From assembly GCF_001553195.1 (NCBI RefSeq), contig NZ_CP014281.1, forward strand, positions 372,001 through 436,000: a stretch of DNA of 64,000 nucleotides. Direction: 5' to 3'. Positions 10,990 through 19,907 of this stretch are shown piece after piece (position 1 is the stretch's first letter; each line of letters opens with the position of its first letter). Both the position numbers and the translations under genes were made by a program. The notes under the pieces are model-generated. The model was not told the DNA's origin. It worked only from the letters and a program-made list of their open reading frames with translations, and did not search any database. This DNA comes from Mycoplasmopsis canis PG 14. GTDB taxonomy: Bacteria > Bacillota_I > Bacilli_A > Mycoplasmatales > Metamycoplasmataceae.

Positions 10990-11024
10990 CAATTTGTGAA
11001 AAAACTTCCACAAATTGTTTTTTT
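10990..11024 (+). terminator. Terminator before rpiR
   Basis: A perfect 9-bp stem CAATTTGTG / CACAAATTG with a 10-base loop, followed by T7. Confidence 0.85.
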
Positions 11025-11062
11025 AATATATAGATTAGTAAAAATGTATAATATATATCCAT

Positions 11063-11944
11063 ATGAAAGCAAGAAATCAAATTTTAGAAAAAGAAATGAT
11101 TGATAAATTAAAGAAAATTCCAAAAAAAGGTTCAACAAACGCTTTTTTAATTGATATGATAGAAAATCAAACGGAAGAATTTTTGTCTCATAATACCATT
11201 TCCTTGTCGAAAGCATTAAATGTAAGTCAAGCTTCAATTTCAAGATTTTCAAAAGCTCTTGACTTCTCTACATTTAATGAGCTGCAAATTTATGTATCTA
11301 AAAGATTTCAACATAAAAAAGATTATGAATTAACACTTATAGAAAATAAAGATTTATCATTGGATGATGTTATTTCAAATATAAGATCTCATTATTTATT
11401 TGCCGTCGAAAAAACAATAGAATGAATAAGATCACATAAAGAATTAAATATTTATATTGAAACATTATTAAAACACAGAAGAGTTAATATTATTTTTGGT
11501 ATAGGAGAATCTGCTCTTGTTGCAAAATATTTTGCTAATAATCTAAGAAAAATTGGATTTAACGCAATTTTTCTAGATGATGTTCATGATTTTTTCTCTT
11601 TTAGTCAAATAATGAAAGAAAAAATGCATGTAACAGTTATTTCAAAGACATGTAAAACTTTAGAAATAAAAAAAATTCTAAATTACTTAGAATCTAATGA
11701 TATTATTTACTCTGTCTGAACTAAAAATCAAAATATTTCAAAATATAACAAAAATATTCTTTTAATTGATAGTATTAATCAAAATTACAGAATTGGGACA
11801 ATTGGGTCAAAAGTTTCCGCATTTCTTGTTGCTGATATTATATTTTCTTTTTTATCTTATAAAATCGATAAAAATAAAACTATTTTCGAAAATATAAAAA
11901 ACCTTGTTGAAGATTGAAACAATTTAATTCCAGATAAAGATTAA
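11063..11944 (+). CDS. RpiR/MurR-family transcriptional regulator
   Basis: A 293-residue regulator. The N-terminal helix-turn-helix is typical of RpiR proteins (ISLSKALNVSQASISRFSKALDFSTFNELQIYV, about residues 53-85), and the C-terminal half is a SIS-like sugar-phosphate domain (NIIFGIGESALVAKYFANNLRKIGF). Members bind sugar phosphates such as MurNAc-6-P or GlcNAc-6-P and control their catabolic genes. The murQ-nagA-nagB genes and the PTS genes from 13.8 to 24.6 kb are therefore plausible targets (inference). A -10 box lies ten bases before the ATG, so the leader is very short. Confidence 0.88.
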
Positions 11945-12042
11945 ATTGTTTTGTTTAAAAATATTTTGTGCTATAATAATCTTGCTTTTAAAAAGCAATA
12001 GCAATATATAAAAAGTTAAGATAAAAAAATATAAAAAATATT

Positions 12043-12069
12043 TTGACAAAAAAAATATAATGTTATAAT
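12043..12069 (+). promoter_or_regulatory. Promoter of the five-tRNA operon
   Basis: A perfect -35 (TTGACA, 12043-12048) and a perfect -10 (TATAAT, 12064-12069), separated by 15 bases, lie 24 bases before the first tRNA. A second TATAAT overlaps at 12056-12061. Confidence 0.75.
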
Positions 12070-12092
12070 ATTCAAGCACAAGATATGATAAT

Positions 12093-12167
12093 GCCGATTT
12101 AGCTCAGCGGTAGAGCAGCTGGCTGTTAACCAGTTGGTCATTGGTTCAATCCCAATAATCGGCGCCA
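12093..12167 (+). tRNA. tRNA-Asn (GTT)
   Basis: Acceptor GCCGATT / AATCGGC, anticodon loop with GTT, and an encoded 3' CCA. First gene of a five-tRNA run. Confidence 0.96.
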
Positions 12168-12174
12168 TTATTTT

Positions 12175-12250
12175 GGTCTGTTGGTGAAGCGGTTAACACA
12201 CATGGTTTTCATCCATGCACGCACGGGTTCGATCCCCGTACAGACTGCCA
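12175..12250 (+). tRNA. tRNA-Glu (TTC)
   Basis: Anticodon stem CATGG / CCATG around loop TTTTCAT gives TTC. CCA is encoded. Confidence 0.95.
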
Positions 12251-12255
12251 TTTAT

Positions 12256-12331
12256 GGAAGATTAGCTCAGCTGGGAGAGCGTCGCCCTTACAAGGCGAAT
12301 GTCATGGGTTCGAGTCCCTTATCTTCCACCA
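12256..12331 (+). tRNA. tRNA-Val (TAC)
   Basis: Acceptor GGAAGAT / ATCTTCC. Anticodon stem TCGCC / GGCGA around CTTACAA gives TAC. CCA is encoded. Confidence 0.95.
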
Positions 12332-12332
12332 C

Positions 12333-12408
<76 letters not shown>

Positions 12409-12445
12409 TATTGTGTGCTTTTTTTATTGAAAAATCGCAGTTAGA

Positions 12446-12530
12446 GCGCGAATGGTGAAATTGGCAGACACGCTAGATTTAGGCTCTAGTGCCTTACGGT
12501 ATGAGGGTTCGAGTCCCTCTTCGCGCACCA
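12446..12530 (+). tRNA. tRNA-Leu (TAG)
   Basis: An 85-base class II tRNA with a long variable arm. Acceptor GCGCGAA / TTCGCGC; anticodon stem CTAGA / TCTAG around TTTAGGC gives TAG. CCA is encoded. Confidence 0.95.
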
Positions 12531-12943
12531 CTTTTTTAATTTTATTTTTTAAACATTTTTATTTTATTTATATCCTTAGAGATTTAACCCCTTAAAAATC
12601 TCTAAACATAATGCAAATATTTTATATGTTTGTTCATATTTGTTATTATTTAAACGCTATTTTATTTAAATTTATAATTTAAACAATATACCCCTTATAT
12701 ATTGTTAATAGTTCAAAAATTCATATATAATAAAGTCCTGACAAGGGACTTTTTCTAAAAGAAATCTTTTTTATTTTAGTGTAAATTTATTTTTCTCTCC
12801 TTCTTACAACTAATTTCATTTACACAATGTTAATTACCTTTTCTTTTTTTCTTACATCTCTGGTTTAAATAATTTAATAAATTAAAAATGTATAAATTTT
12901 TGCATTTAATAACATTTATATTATATTTTTTGCATTATATATA
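12531..12943 (+). other. Gene-free stretch with paired hairpins
   Basis: About 410 AT-rich bases without a credible reading frame. A 10-bp stem at 12576-12605 (TTAGAGATTT / AAATCTCTAA) and an 8-bp stem at 12683-12705 (ACAATATA / TATATTGT) both carry the loop sequence CCCCTTA. A terminator-like hairpin (12732-12755) follows. A distant pair GTGTAAA / TTTACAC spans about 12780-12825. The first two hairpins would lie in the 3' trailer of the tRNA transcript. I see nothing else. Confidence 0.5.
12732..12755 (+). terminator. Probable terminator of the tRNA operon
   Basis: Stem AAAGTCC / GGACTTT with a 7-base loop and a following T run, 200 bases after tRNA-Leu. Confidence 0.6.
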
Positions 12944-12975
12944 AAAAACACTAGTCAAATATAACTAGTGTTTTT
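12944..12975. terminator. Terminator of the 12977-13699 gene
   Basis: A perfect 12-bp stem AAAAACACTAGT / ACTAGTGTTTTT with an 8-base loop. It works in both directions. Confidence 0.85.
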
Positions 12976-12976
12976 C

Positions 12977-13699
12977 TTATTTTCTAGAACCTCCAAAAAT
13001 TTTAAAAATAATAAATAACAAATTAAAATAAATTTTAAGGAATTCAGTTCCGTAGTAAATTCCTCTAGAAATTATTTCGCTAATATCTGAAAAATATATA
13101 TTTTCAGTATCTTTTTTAAGTCTTTTAAATGTAAAGATAGTTATCAAACCAAACAATACAACTTCTAATATCAATACTCAAAAATAAGCTGAATAAACAA
13201 AAATTGAAATTAATATCGTAATGAACACCATAACTAAAATCGCACTAATCAAAACGCTCAAACGAGCAATATTGAATACATTAAAGAAAGAAAGTAATCC
13301 TCCAACACCGATAATAAGCACAGGTATAAGGGCAATAAACAGTAGACTATTTGGGTCTATGTTAACTCTTCTAAATAAAGTAAAAATGACTATTGCCGCA
13401 AAAAACGCTACCCAAATAAGAATTGTAAATAAAAGAAAAAATATATTAACTCACAGAGGAGAATTAGTTTTCTCTTTTGTAAAAGTTAAAACTAACATTC
13501 CAAAAAATCATATCCCTAACAAAGTTCACCTTATGATACCTTCATTATTACTATTCATATAAGCTTTAATTATATGTAAAACTCCTGTAAGAAGTCCAAA
13601 AAACGAAAGAATACCTAGAGCAAAAATACTAAATACTATTCCTCAGAAAAAGTTAACTTTTTTCACCCTTTCTTTTTCAAAGTTTATTTCTAAATCCAT
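12977..13699 (-). CDS. Multipass membrane protein, unknown function
   Basis: A 240-residue protein with about six hydrophobic segments; the short N-terminus MDLEINFEKERVKK is cytoplasmic in character. The frame is read through five TGA Trp codons (NFFWGIVF, IIRWTLL, GIWFFG, PLWVNIF, AYFWVLI), so it looks fragmented if standard code is used. A C-terminal helix (EFLKIYFNLLFIIFKIFGG) is amphipathic. No family recognised. The -10 box (TATAAT, 13706-13711 on the minus strand) is six bases before the ATG with no ribosome binding site, so the mRNA is probably leaderless. Confidence 0.8.
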
Positions 13700-13769
13700 A
13701 CAAGAATTATATTATTTTTTATTTTTTATAAAAATCATCTTTTTAACATATTTAAATTTATAAAAAAGT

Positions 13770-13789
13770 TATAACAATATATTGTTATA
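13770..13789. promoter_or_regulatory. 20-bp perfect palindrome, operator candidate
   Basis: TATAACAATA followed by its exact reverse complement, between two divergent genes and 54 bases before the PTS IIBA-like start. Its AT content makes chance more likely, so the call is tentative. Confidence 0.35.
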
Positions 13790-13842
13790 TTTGGTAAAAT
13801 TTAGTAAATTAATTATAAAAAAATTTAAATCAGGAGTTAAGT

Positions 13843-14688
13843 ATGTCAAATTTAAATAAGGAATGTAACTGCAAACAATTTTTTGGATGTGTTTGTGGTC
13901 AAGAAGTTCCACAAAATGTAATTAAAATCGTTGAAGCTTTTGGCGGAATTCATAACATTAATGGTTTTAACAACAGCGTTTCGGAATTGAGATATGATTT
14001 AAAAAACGTTAACCTTGTTAATGTTGATGAATTAAAAAAATTAGGTGCTAAAAAAGTTGTGATCTTAGAGAGTTCAAAACATGTTCAAGCAGAATTTGGT
14101 GAAATAGTTCAAGAATTAAATTTCGAGGTTAAAAAATATTCTAACTTATTAAGAACTATTGTTTCAGAAGAAATTAAATCAGCAAGTACAAACACAAAAA
14201 ATAACACAAAGGAAGTACAAGCAGAAACAAACAAATCTGTTTTAGCTCCTGTTTCAGGTAAAGTGATTTCTTTTGCTGAATTAAATGATGGTATTTTTTC
14301 AGAAAATCTTGTTGGAAATGGAGTTGCAATTTTATTAAATGATAAAAACTCTACATCAAAAGTTATTGCTCCATTTGATGGTAGAATAACTATGTTACCA
14401 GCAAGTAAAAATCAATTTATTTTTAGAAGTAATTCAGGTGTTGAATTAGTTATTCTACTTGGTCAAGATAGTTTTAAACTTGATGGATTAGGAATTGAAT
14501 CAAGAGTTAAACTTAATGAAGAAGTTAAAGCCGGTGATACATTGTTTGACTTAGATTTAAAAAGATTTACAACAGAAAATATCGATAAGCACATCGTTAT
14601 TTCTACTACTAATTTTTCATCTTTAAAAAATATTAAAGATAGATCAACAGAAGCGATTCAAGGACAAAAATTATTTGAACTAAATTAA
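13843..14688 (+). CDS. PTS IIB-IIA (glucose family) protein lacking catalytic residues
   Basis: 281 residues. Residues 25-100 align with a glucose-type IIB domain (FGGIHNINGF, then LKKLGAKKVV, HVQAEFGEIVQEL), and residues 133-281 with a crr-like IIA domain (LAPVSGKVISF, GNGVAILL, VIAPFDGRI, SNSGVELVILLG, VKAGDTLFDLDL). The phosphorylation sites are gone. The IIB cysteine of the usual C-x-T-R-L-R motif is Ser45 (NNSVSELRY). The two IIA histidines (His75 and His90 in E. coli Crr) are Gln191 and Leu205. The N-terminus instead has a CxC-x5-CxC cluster (Cys8, 10, 16, 18) and no other Cys. It has a good ribosome binding site (CAGGAG) and an intact frame. It is probably a regulatory or otherwise repurposed PTS protein; phosphotransfer by the known route is excluded if the alignment holds. 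Confidence 0.85.
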   Translation: MSNLNKECNCKQFFGCVCGQEVPQNVIKIVEAFGGIHNINGFNNSVSELRYDLKNVNLVNVDELKKLGAKKVVILESSKHVQAEFGEIVQELNFEVKKYSNLLRTIVSEEIKSASTNTKNNTKEVQAETNKSVLAPVSGKVISFAELNDGIFSENLVGNGVAILLNDKNSTSKVIAPFDGRITMLPASKNQFIFRSNSGVELVILLGQDSFKLDGLGIESRVKLNEEVKAGDTLFDLDLKRFTTENIDKHIVISTTNFSSLKNIKDRSTEAIQGQKLFELN

Positions 14689-14742
14689 TGAATATGAAAA
14701 ATTTTCATGTTTATTTTTAGAAACTTATTAATATGTAGTTTT

Positions 14743-14786
14743 AAACAATTTTTGCATCGAAAATTATTTGCAAAAATTGTTTTTTT
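14743..14786 (+). terminator. Terminator after the IIBA-like gene
   Basis: A 14-bp nearly perfect stem (AAACAATTTTTGCA / TGCAAAAATTGTTT) and T run. A smaller ATGAAAA-A-TTTTCAT inverted repeat at 14694-14708 precedes it. Confidence 0.75.
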
Positions 14787-14848
14787 CTATTTTTTAAATA
14801 AACTTTTTATATAATAAATAAACAAAAAATACGAAAGGGAAATATATA

Positions 14849-15505
14849 ATGAAAAAGAATAAACACATTATTGTTTTAATTAATGGAAAAAGAAGAAGTG
14901 GTAAAGGTTTATTAACAAATGCTATCAAAGAAAAATGCTTTGATAAATTTAAAGGAAATGTTCATATTCTTTCATTTGCTCAACCAATCAAAGATATAAC
15001 TCAACCTATTTTAAACGAATTAAAATGAGATGGACAAAACAAGGAAGTTGTTAGACCATTATGAATTGCCATGGGTGAAGTGGGAAGAAATATAGATAAT
15101 AATATATGATGTGGTAAAGTTTTTGAGAAAATCAAAAGTACAATTGAAGTATCTCAATCAGAAAACAAAAACAGTCTATATTTAATTGATGATTTGCGTT
15201 TTCCTAACGAATTAGACTACTTTTTAAGAAGTGCAAAAATATTGAACGATAATTCTGGTGAAAACTCAGAAATTAAGGTTGTATCAATAAGAATTGAAAA
15301 GTTCATGGATGCAGAAAAATTTGTAGCTGGTGTTGATGACAACTCTACAGAAATTAGTTTTGATAAATTGACTTTTACATTTAACCATATAGTTCCGCAA
15401 GATACATTAATAGATAGAAACTGAGAAGCAATCTTTCCAGCAGTTGATATTGTTGCTAAAACCGTTATTGAAAACTTTATAAAAATAGATGACAAAAGTA
15501 AATAG
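14849..15505 (+). CDS. Phage-type deoxynucleoside monophosphate kinase
   Basis: 218 residues. The P-loop GKRRSGKG (residues 13-20) at the start of a beta strand (HIIVLINGKRRSGKG), together with a later LYLIDDLRFPNEL segment that resembles the Walker B/LID region, is the arrangement of the phage T4-like dNMP kinase group, which phosphorylates dNMPs to dNDPs. TGA Trp codons occur at ELKWDG, PLWIAMG, NIWCGKV and RNWEAI. The ribosome binding site is GAAAGGGA. The last 17 bases overlap the start of the nuclease gene. Mycoplasmas usually have other dNMP kinases, so a phage or plasmid origin is plausible. The exact substrate is inferred from the family. Confidence 0.75.
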
Positions 15506-16361
15506 AAAATATTACAACAATATTCATTACACAATTGATTGAGAAAACTCAGTAATTAAATTAAAACCTGAATTCCTTTCAGAGTTGCAAACTTTTAGTA
15601 AATGAACAGGATTTAAAAAAATAGGTGGTAGTTCGGTCGGAGATATACTAATAAAAGGTGATCCCTTTAAAAGTGAGTTTAAGGCATATTGTCATATTAC
15701 AAAAATTAAGATGCCAGTTTTAAGTAAAAAATATATTAATGCAGGGGTTATATTGGAACCTAAAATTTTCGATGTATTAAGACAACAATATAAAAATATT
15801 GAAATAGAAAATTTTGTTGCATCAGAAGTTGGGTATGACTACTTCCAAGGAATCGATGATGTAATTAGCGGAGTCCCTGATGGTTATATACCAAGCATGA
15901 AAGTTATACTTGAAATAAAAACCGCTGGTGAAAAAAAGTATGAAACTTGAGAAAGAGAAGGTGTTGATCCTTCTTATAGAAAACAAGCTCAATTGTACGC
16001 TTATTTAATGAGTAAAAAAACAAATTCTAAAATCGATAAATATGCTATAGTTGCAGCTTTTTTAAAGGATGATAAAGAGAATAATATCAATGATTATCTA
16101 AATCCTGAATTAGTTAACTTATACGAAAGAAGAATGAAATTATATTCATTTAATGTTAATGATTCAGAAGTTCTTGATGATATAAAATTTGTTAAAGAAT
16201 GATATAAAAAATATACATCTACTGATACATCACCAAAATTTAACAGAACAATAAACGCTGATGATTTGGAATATTTAGCTTGTTCAAATGAAGAAGAATG
16301 GATTTCTTTATTAGAAAAATGAAAATCAATGGGCAAAGCTGACTTAGATGTTATGCCATAA
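15489..16361 (+). CDS. PD-(D/E)XK nuclease (YqaJ-like / MAGa7180-type)
   Basis: 290 residues. The start codon lies inside the end of the dNMP kinase gene (17-base overlap), so translation is probably coupled. The core nuclease motif is clear: GVPDGYIPS (catalytic Asp) followed by KVILEIKTAG (E-x-K), with the invariant Gln of YqaJ/lambda-exonuclease-like enzymes in RKQAQLYAYLM. An upstream KKIGGSSVGDIL segment fits motif I of that group. Proteins of this kind are annotated in mycoplasmas as MAGa7180-type putative nucleases. A phage recombination exonuclease is the closest known role. A DNA end-processing function is inferred. Confidence 0.8.
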
Positions 16362-16378
16362 ATCTAGTAAAATAATTT

Positions 16379-16417
16379 AATAATTAAAAAACTGGTCAAA
16401 CCAGTTTTTTAATTATT
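16379..16417. terminator. Bidirectional terminator
   Basis: A perfect 18-bp stem with a 3-base loop (core AAAACTGGT-CAA-ACCAGTTTT) between convergent genes. Confidence 0.9.
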
Positions 16418-16640
16418 TTTCTTTGTAACCTTTTCCGTCACGAATTTTCCCATTTTCACCATGAATATAGAAAGTTCCGCTATTCTTTTTAGCTAAATCT
16501 CTAGCATATGGAATAGCTTCTTTTTGAGTGTCAAATAAGATTGTTGCTCTTTCAGCACCTTCTCTATAAACTCTTCACTTATCTTTTTCTTTATCTTTTG
16601 TAATATGTCAAACTGCTTTTAATTCTTTCTTTGCTTCCAT
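16413..16640 (-). CDS. DUF2188-like small protein
   Basis: 75 residues: MEAKKELKAVWHITKDK, WRVYREGAERA, DTQKEAIPYARDLAKK, and a C-terminal GTFYIHGENGKIRDG. This repeated pattern of 'W-x-V...KA...A...A...L.IH..DG.I' is the DUF2188 fold, of unknown function. It follows rpiB by two bases and is presumably co-transcribed. Two TGA Trp codons (VWHI, KWRVY). The stop lies within the terminator stem. Confidence 0.8.
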
Positions 16641-16642
16641 TT

Positions 16643-17089
16643 TTATTCCTCATTATCTAATTGATCAATTCTTGCTTGGTGACGTCCACCTTCAAATTCT
16701 GTTTTTATATATTCGTCTACCATTTTTTTAGCTTCTTCAAGTTCAACTTGACGTCCACCAAATACCAAAACATTGGCATCATTATGTTGCTTTGCTAAAT
16801 GTGCATCTTCGACTGAAACAACTCTAGCTGCTCTAATGTGTTTATGTCTATTTAATGCATATGAAATACCTAGACCAGTTCCGCACATTGCGATACCGAA
16901 ATCTGGTTTTTCATCATTAATATAATTAGCTAGCTTATGTCCTTGTTCAGCGTAACTAACTGAAACTGCATCAGTTTTAGGACCTAAGTCAACAACATCG
17001 TAACCTAATGACTTAACATAGTCAATAAGTTGTTCTTTTAAATTAAATGCTGCATGATCACTTGAAAATGCTATAACTTTTTTCTTCAT
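16643..17089 (-). CDS. rpiB: Ribose-5-phosphate isomerase B
   Basis: A 148-residue RpiB/LacAB-type sugar-phosphate isomerase interconverting ribose-5-P and ribulose-5-P. It shows the start VIAFSSDHAAFNLKEQL, the active-site segment DFGIAMCGTGLGISYALNRHKHIRAARV with the catalytic Cys, and the NDANVLVFGGR signature. Length and order are normal. The ribosome binding site is TTAGGAGAAA. The same protein family includes LacA/LacB isomerases, but mycoplasmas use RpiB in the pentose phosphate pathway. Confidence 0.95.
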   Translation of the reverse strand: MKKKVIAFSSDHAAFNLKEQLIDYVKSLGYDVVDLGPKTDAVSVSYAEQGHKLANYINDEKPDFGIAMCGTGLGISYALNRHKHIRAARVVSVEDAHLAKQHNDANVLVFGGRQVELEEAKKMVDEYIKTEFEGGRHQARIDQLDNEE

Positions 17090-17170
17090 ATTTCTCCTAA
17101 TTTTATTTGTTAACTATTTAACTTTTATAATTATACTAAAATTGTAATAAAAAAGTTTTATAATTTTATC

Positions 17171-17887
17171 ATGAATAAACAAAGATTAGATAAATTTATT
17201 TCTAATAATACAAACTATTCTAGATCGCAAGTAAAGAAAATATTAAAAGAGGAAAAAATATTTATTAATGGTGAAGTTGTCACAAAAATAGTTGATATCA
17301 TTGATTCTGACATTGTGACTATTGAAAATAATATAATTAAAAATTATAAAGATATTTATATAGTTATGAATAAACCAAAAGGTTATGTTTGTGCAAATAT
17401 TGACCAATTTCACAAAACGGTTTTTGAATTACTACCTGATGAAATTAAAAATTTAAAAAATCTTCATACAGTAGGTAGATTAGATTTAGATACGGAAGGT
17501 TTATTAATTATTACTAATGATGGAGAATTCACGCATAATTTAGTTTCTCCTAGAAAGCACGTTGAAAAAACTTATGATGTAGTTGTTGATAAAAATTTAA
17601 GAAATGAACTAATCAATATTTTTTCAAAAGGTGTGATTATTAATATTAATTACTTAACTAAACCAGCAAAATTAGAAATAAAAAGTCATAATAATGCACT
17701 TTTAACAATAACTGAAGGTAAGTTTCATCAAGTGAAAAATATGTTTTCTTCAGTCGGATATAATGTGAAACAATTAAAAAGAATCAAATTTGGTGATTTA
17801 GAATTAGATAATTCAATGCAACCTGGTGAAATAAAAATTTATTCCAAAGAGGAAATATCAAAATTATTAAAAAACAACAACCGCTAG
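17171..17887 (+). CDS. rRNA pseudouridine synthase (RsuA/RluB family)
   Basis: 238 residues. An S4 RNA-binding domain at the N-terminus (RLDKFISNNTNYSRSQVKKILKEEKIFINGEVV) is followed by the catalytic domain with GRLDLDTEGLLIITNDG (catalytic Asp) and the family motif EGKFHQVKNMF. It isomerises a uridine in rRNA; the precise site (16S or 23S) cannot be told from sequence. A consensus -10 (17159-17164) lies six bases before the ATG and there is no ribosome binding site, so the mRNA is probably leaderless. Confidence 0.92.
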   Translation: MNKQRLDKFISNNTNYSRSQVKKILKEEKIFINGEVVTKIVDIIDSDIVTIENNIIKNYKDIYIVMNKPKGYVCANIDQFHKTVFELLPDEIKNLKNLHTVGRLDLDTEGLLIITNDGEFTHNLVSPRKHVEKTYDVVVDKNLRNELINIFSKGVIININYLTKPAKLEIKSHNNALLTITEGKFHQVKNMFSSVGYNVKQLKRIKFGDLELDNSMQPGEIKIYSKEEISKLLKNNNR

Positions 17888-17898
17888 GCTGTTGTTTT
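17871..17898. terminator. Terminator between rsuA-type gene and PTS gene
   Basis: A 12-bp stem with one mismatch (AAAACAACAACC / GGCTGTTGTTTT), overlapping the end of the plus-strand gene. Confidence 0.7.
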
Positions 17899-17919
17899 AT
17901 TATTAGCATTATATTTTAA

Positions 17920-19617
17920 TTATAATTCTTCACCTATATGTGAAACAATTTCATTATTTAGACTTTCTGCTTCAACTCCAATAATTGCTTGGAATGAAGT
18001 GTCAGACATTTTAGCAAGACCAAATGCACCTGCTTTTTTAATTTCTTCTTCATTTACTTTTGAACCATCTTTGACAACATATCTTAATCTTGTTGAACAA
18101 TTATTGTATTCAACAATGTTATCTCACCCACCAAATCCTTTAACAATTTGTTTTCCTTTTGCAGATAATTGAGATGAACTAGTTGTTTGTGATTCTTCTT
18201 GCCCTTCTTCTTGAAGTATTACACCTGCACCTCTACCTGGTGTACTTAAGTTTAATTTTGTAATTAAAATTTTTCCAACAAAGAAGTATGTTGCAGCTGT
18301 TAAAATTCCGATAGGAATAATTCATGCTGGGTTAGCAAATACTCTTGAAGCACCTGTGAATCCTGACTCATTAATAATTGCCATTGATTTTGGAATTGAT
18401 GTAATGAAGTCGATTAATCCAGCTGAGAAACCAAACCCTAATTGAATACCAAAAGCACCTGTAATAAATGCAAATATTCCTGTTAAGACTGCATGAACAA
18501 AGTATAGAAGTGGTGATGCATATAAGAATGCAAATTCAATTGGTTCTGTAATACCAGATAAGAAACTAACAAGAGCAGCTGAACCAAATAAAGCAATTAC
18601 TTTTGTTTTTTGTTCTTTGCTTTCAGCAGTATATGCAAAAGCTACAACTAATGCTGGTAATCCAAACATCATCATTGGGAAAAATCCAGCTTGGAAGATT
18701 CCACCAGGGTTATTTTTAGCAACCCCACTTAAGAAAATGAAAATATCTCCATTAACTGTTTCTCCTGCTTGACCACCTTCTTTAGCTCATGATCCTAATT
18801 GGAATCAGAATAAGTTGTTTGGAATGTGGTGTAAACCAAAAGGAATTAATAAACGGTTAATAAATCCGTAAACACCCATAATTGATGCTCTAGTAAATCT
18901 AGTACCAATTGTAGCTGTTTCTCCAACAGCTGTAGCATCTGATAGAGCTTTTGAAATTGCATAAATAACATATGCAACTCATGGGAAAATGATTGCTCAT
19001 CCAATTGAAAATACTGTTGCAGCAATTATTGTTAAAGCAGGAATTAATCTTTTTCCTGAGAAGAATCCTAATACTTTAGGTAATTCAACTGTATTTGTTT
19101 TATTGTAAATTCAAGCAACTAATGCTCCGACAAAAATAGAAGTTAAAATGTTTTGCCCTAAAACAGCATTAAATTTACCACCAAATATCGCTTCAAAACC
19201 TAATGTTCTTGAAACAACTTCTTTTTTGTCGTTTAAAACAACAATTTCCTCTCCTAGGTTAATTGATCCATAAATTTCTTTTACTAAAAATGGAACTAAG
19301 AAAGTTGTGATTAATACACCTATTAATCCTGCGAACGCAGCCTCTCCACGTTTATCTTTTGTAAATCCAAAAGCTAAACCAACTGCGAATATTAGGTGTA
19401 AGTTATCAAAAACGATACCTCCACCTTTAATTGTAATAGTTTGCACTACTCTTGCAAATGCTGTTGCAGTAGGGATTTCAGCCCCAATTCTTAAAAGAAT
19501 AGCTGCAACTGGCAAAATAGCGATTGGGAACATTAATGTAGACCCTACTTTTGATAGGAGCTGCATAATTCTCTTGAAAAAGCTTTGTTGTGGTTGAGAA
19601 TGTGTAGCTGTCATCAT
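17920..19617 (-). CDS. PTS transporter IICB, glucose/GlcNAc family
   Basis: 565 residues. The IIC part has about ten membrane helices (KVGSTLMFPIAILPVAAILL, GLHHIPNNLFWFQLG, FPMMMFGLPALVVAFAY, SGITEPIEFAFLYASPLLYFVHAVL), of which GITEPIEF is the family sugar-binding motif. A Gln/Ser/Thr-rich linker leads to a C-terminal IIB domain with the phospho-cysteine intact (YNNCSTRLRYVV). It imports and phosphorylates its sugar. The nearby murQ-nagA-nagB genes suggest N-acetylglucosamine or a related amino sugar (inference). It has no IIA domain. The start codon overlaps the stop of the upstream 96-aa gene (TAATGATG). Confidence 0.9.
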
Positions 19618-19907
19618 TATTTTTTACCTCCCGATCTAGCCATTGAACGTCTTAAACCTTTCTTTGAAAGATATAATTGAACAACAACTGTTGAAACAAT
19701 TGCACTAAAGAATACAATCAAGAATAATAAAGCAACTGATGCAACAACATTTGAATGGAAAGCTTTTCCATCAACATCTGCCGGCGCTTTATATAAAGTT
19801 GATAGTAAAACAAGTGTAATTAATAAAATAGCTCATAGTGCCCATAAACCTATATAGATTCATTGAAAACTATGAATTTTTTTTAAAAAATCATTGATTT
19901 TAGACAT
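19617..19907 (-). CDS. Small two-helix membrane protein translationally coupled to PTS IICB
   Basis: 96 residues. A first helix (IYIGLWALWAILLITLVLLSTLY) and a second helix (VVASVALLFLIVFFSAIVSTVVVQLYL) flank a short polar loop, ending in a basic tail (SKKGLRRSMARSGGKK). Its stop codon overlaps the IICB start by one base, so translation is coupled. The ribosome binding site is GAAAGG. No family recognised. Placement suggests a partner of the permease, for example in assembly or stability (inference). Confidence 0.8.

Noticed and set aside
10731-11252. 173-codon minus-strand frame
   Set aside because: It covers the end of one plus-strand gene, a terminator and the rpiR start; low-complexity Leu/Phe/Ile composition typical of antisense AT-rich DNA, and no ribosome binding site.
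13221-13562. 113-codon plus-strand frame
   Set aside because: Antisense to the membrane protein at 12977-13699.
12977-13699. Region looks like a short pseudogene remnant with standard code
   Set aside because: Reading TGA as Trp gives one continuous 240-residue membrane protein with its own promoter and terminator.
19307-19597. 96-codon plus-strand frame
   Set aside because: Antisense to the conserved N-terminus of the PTS IIC domain.
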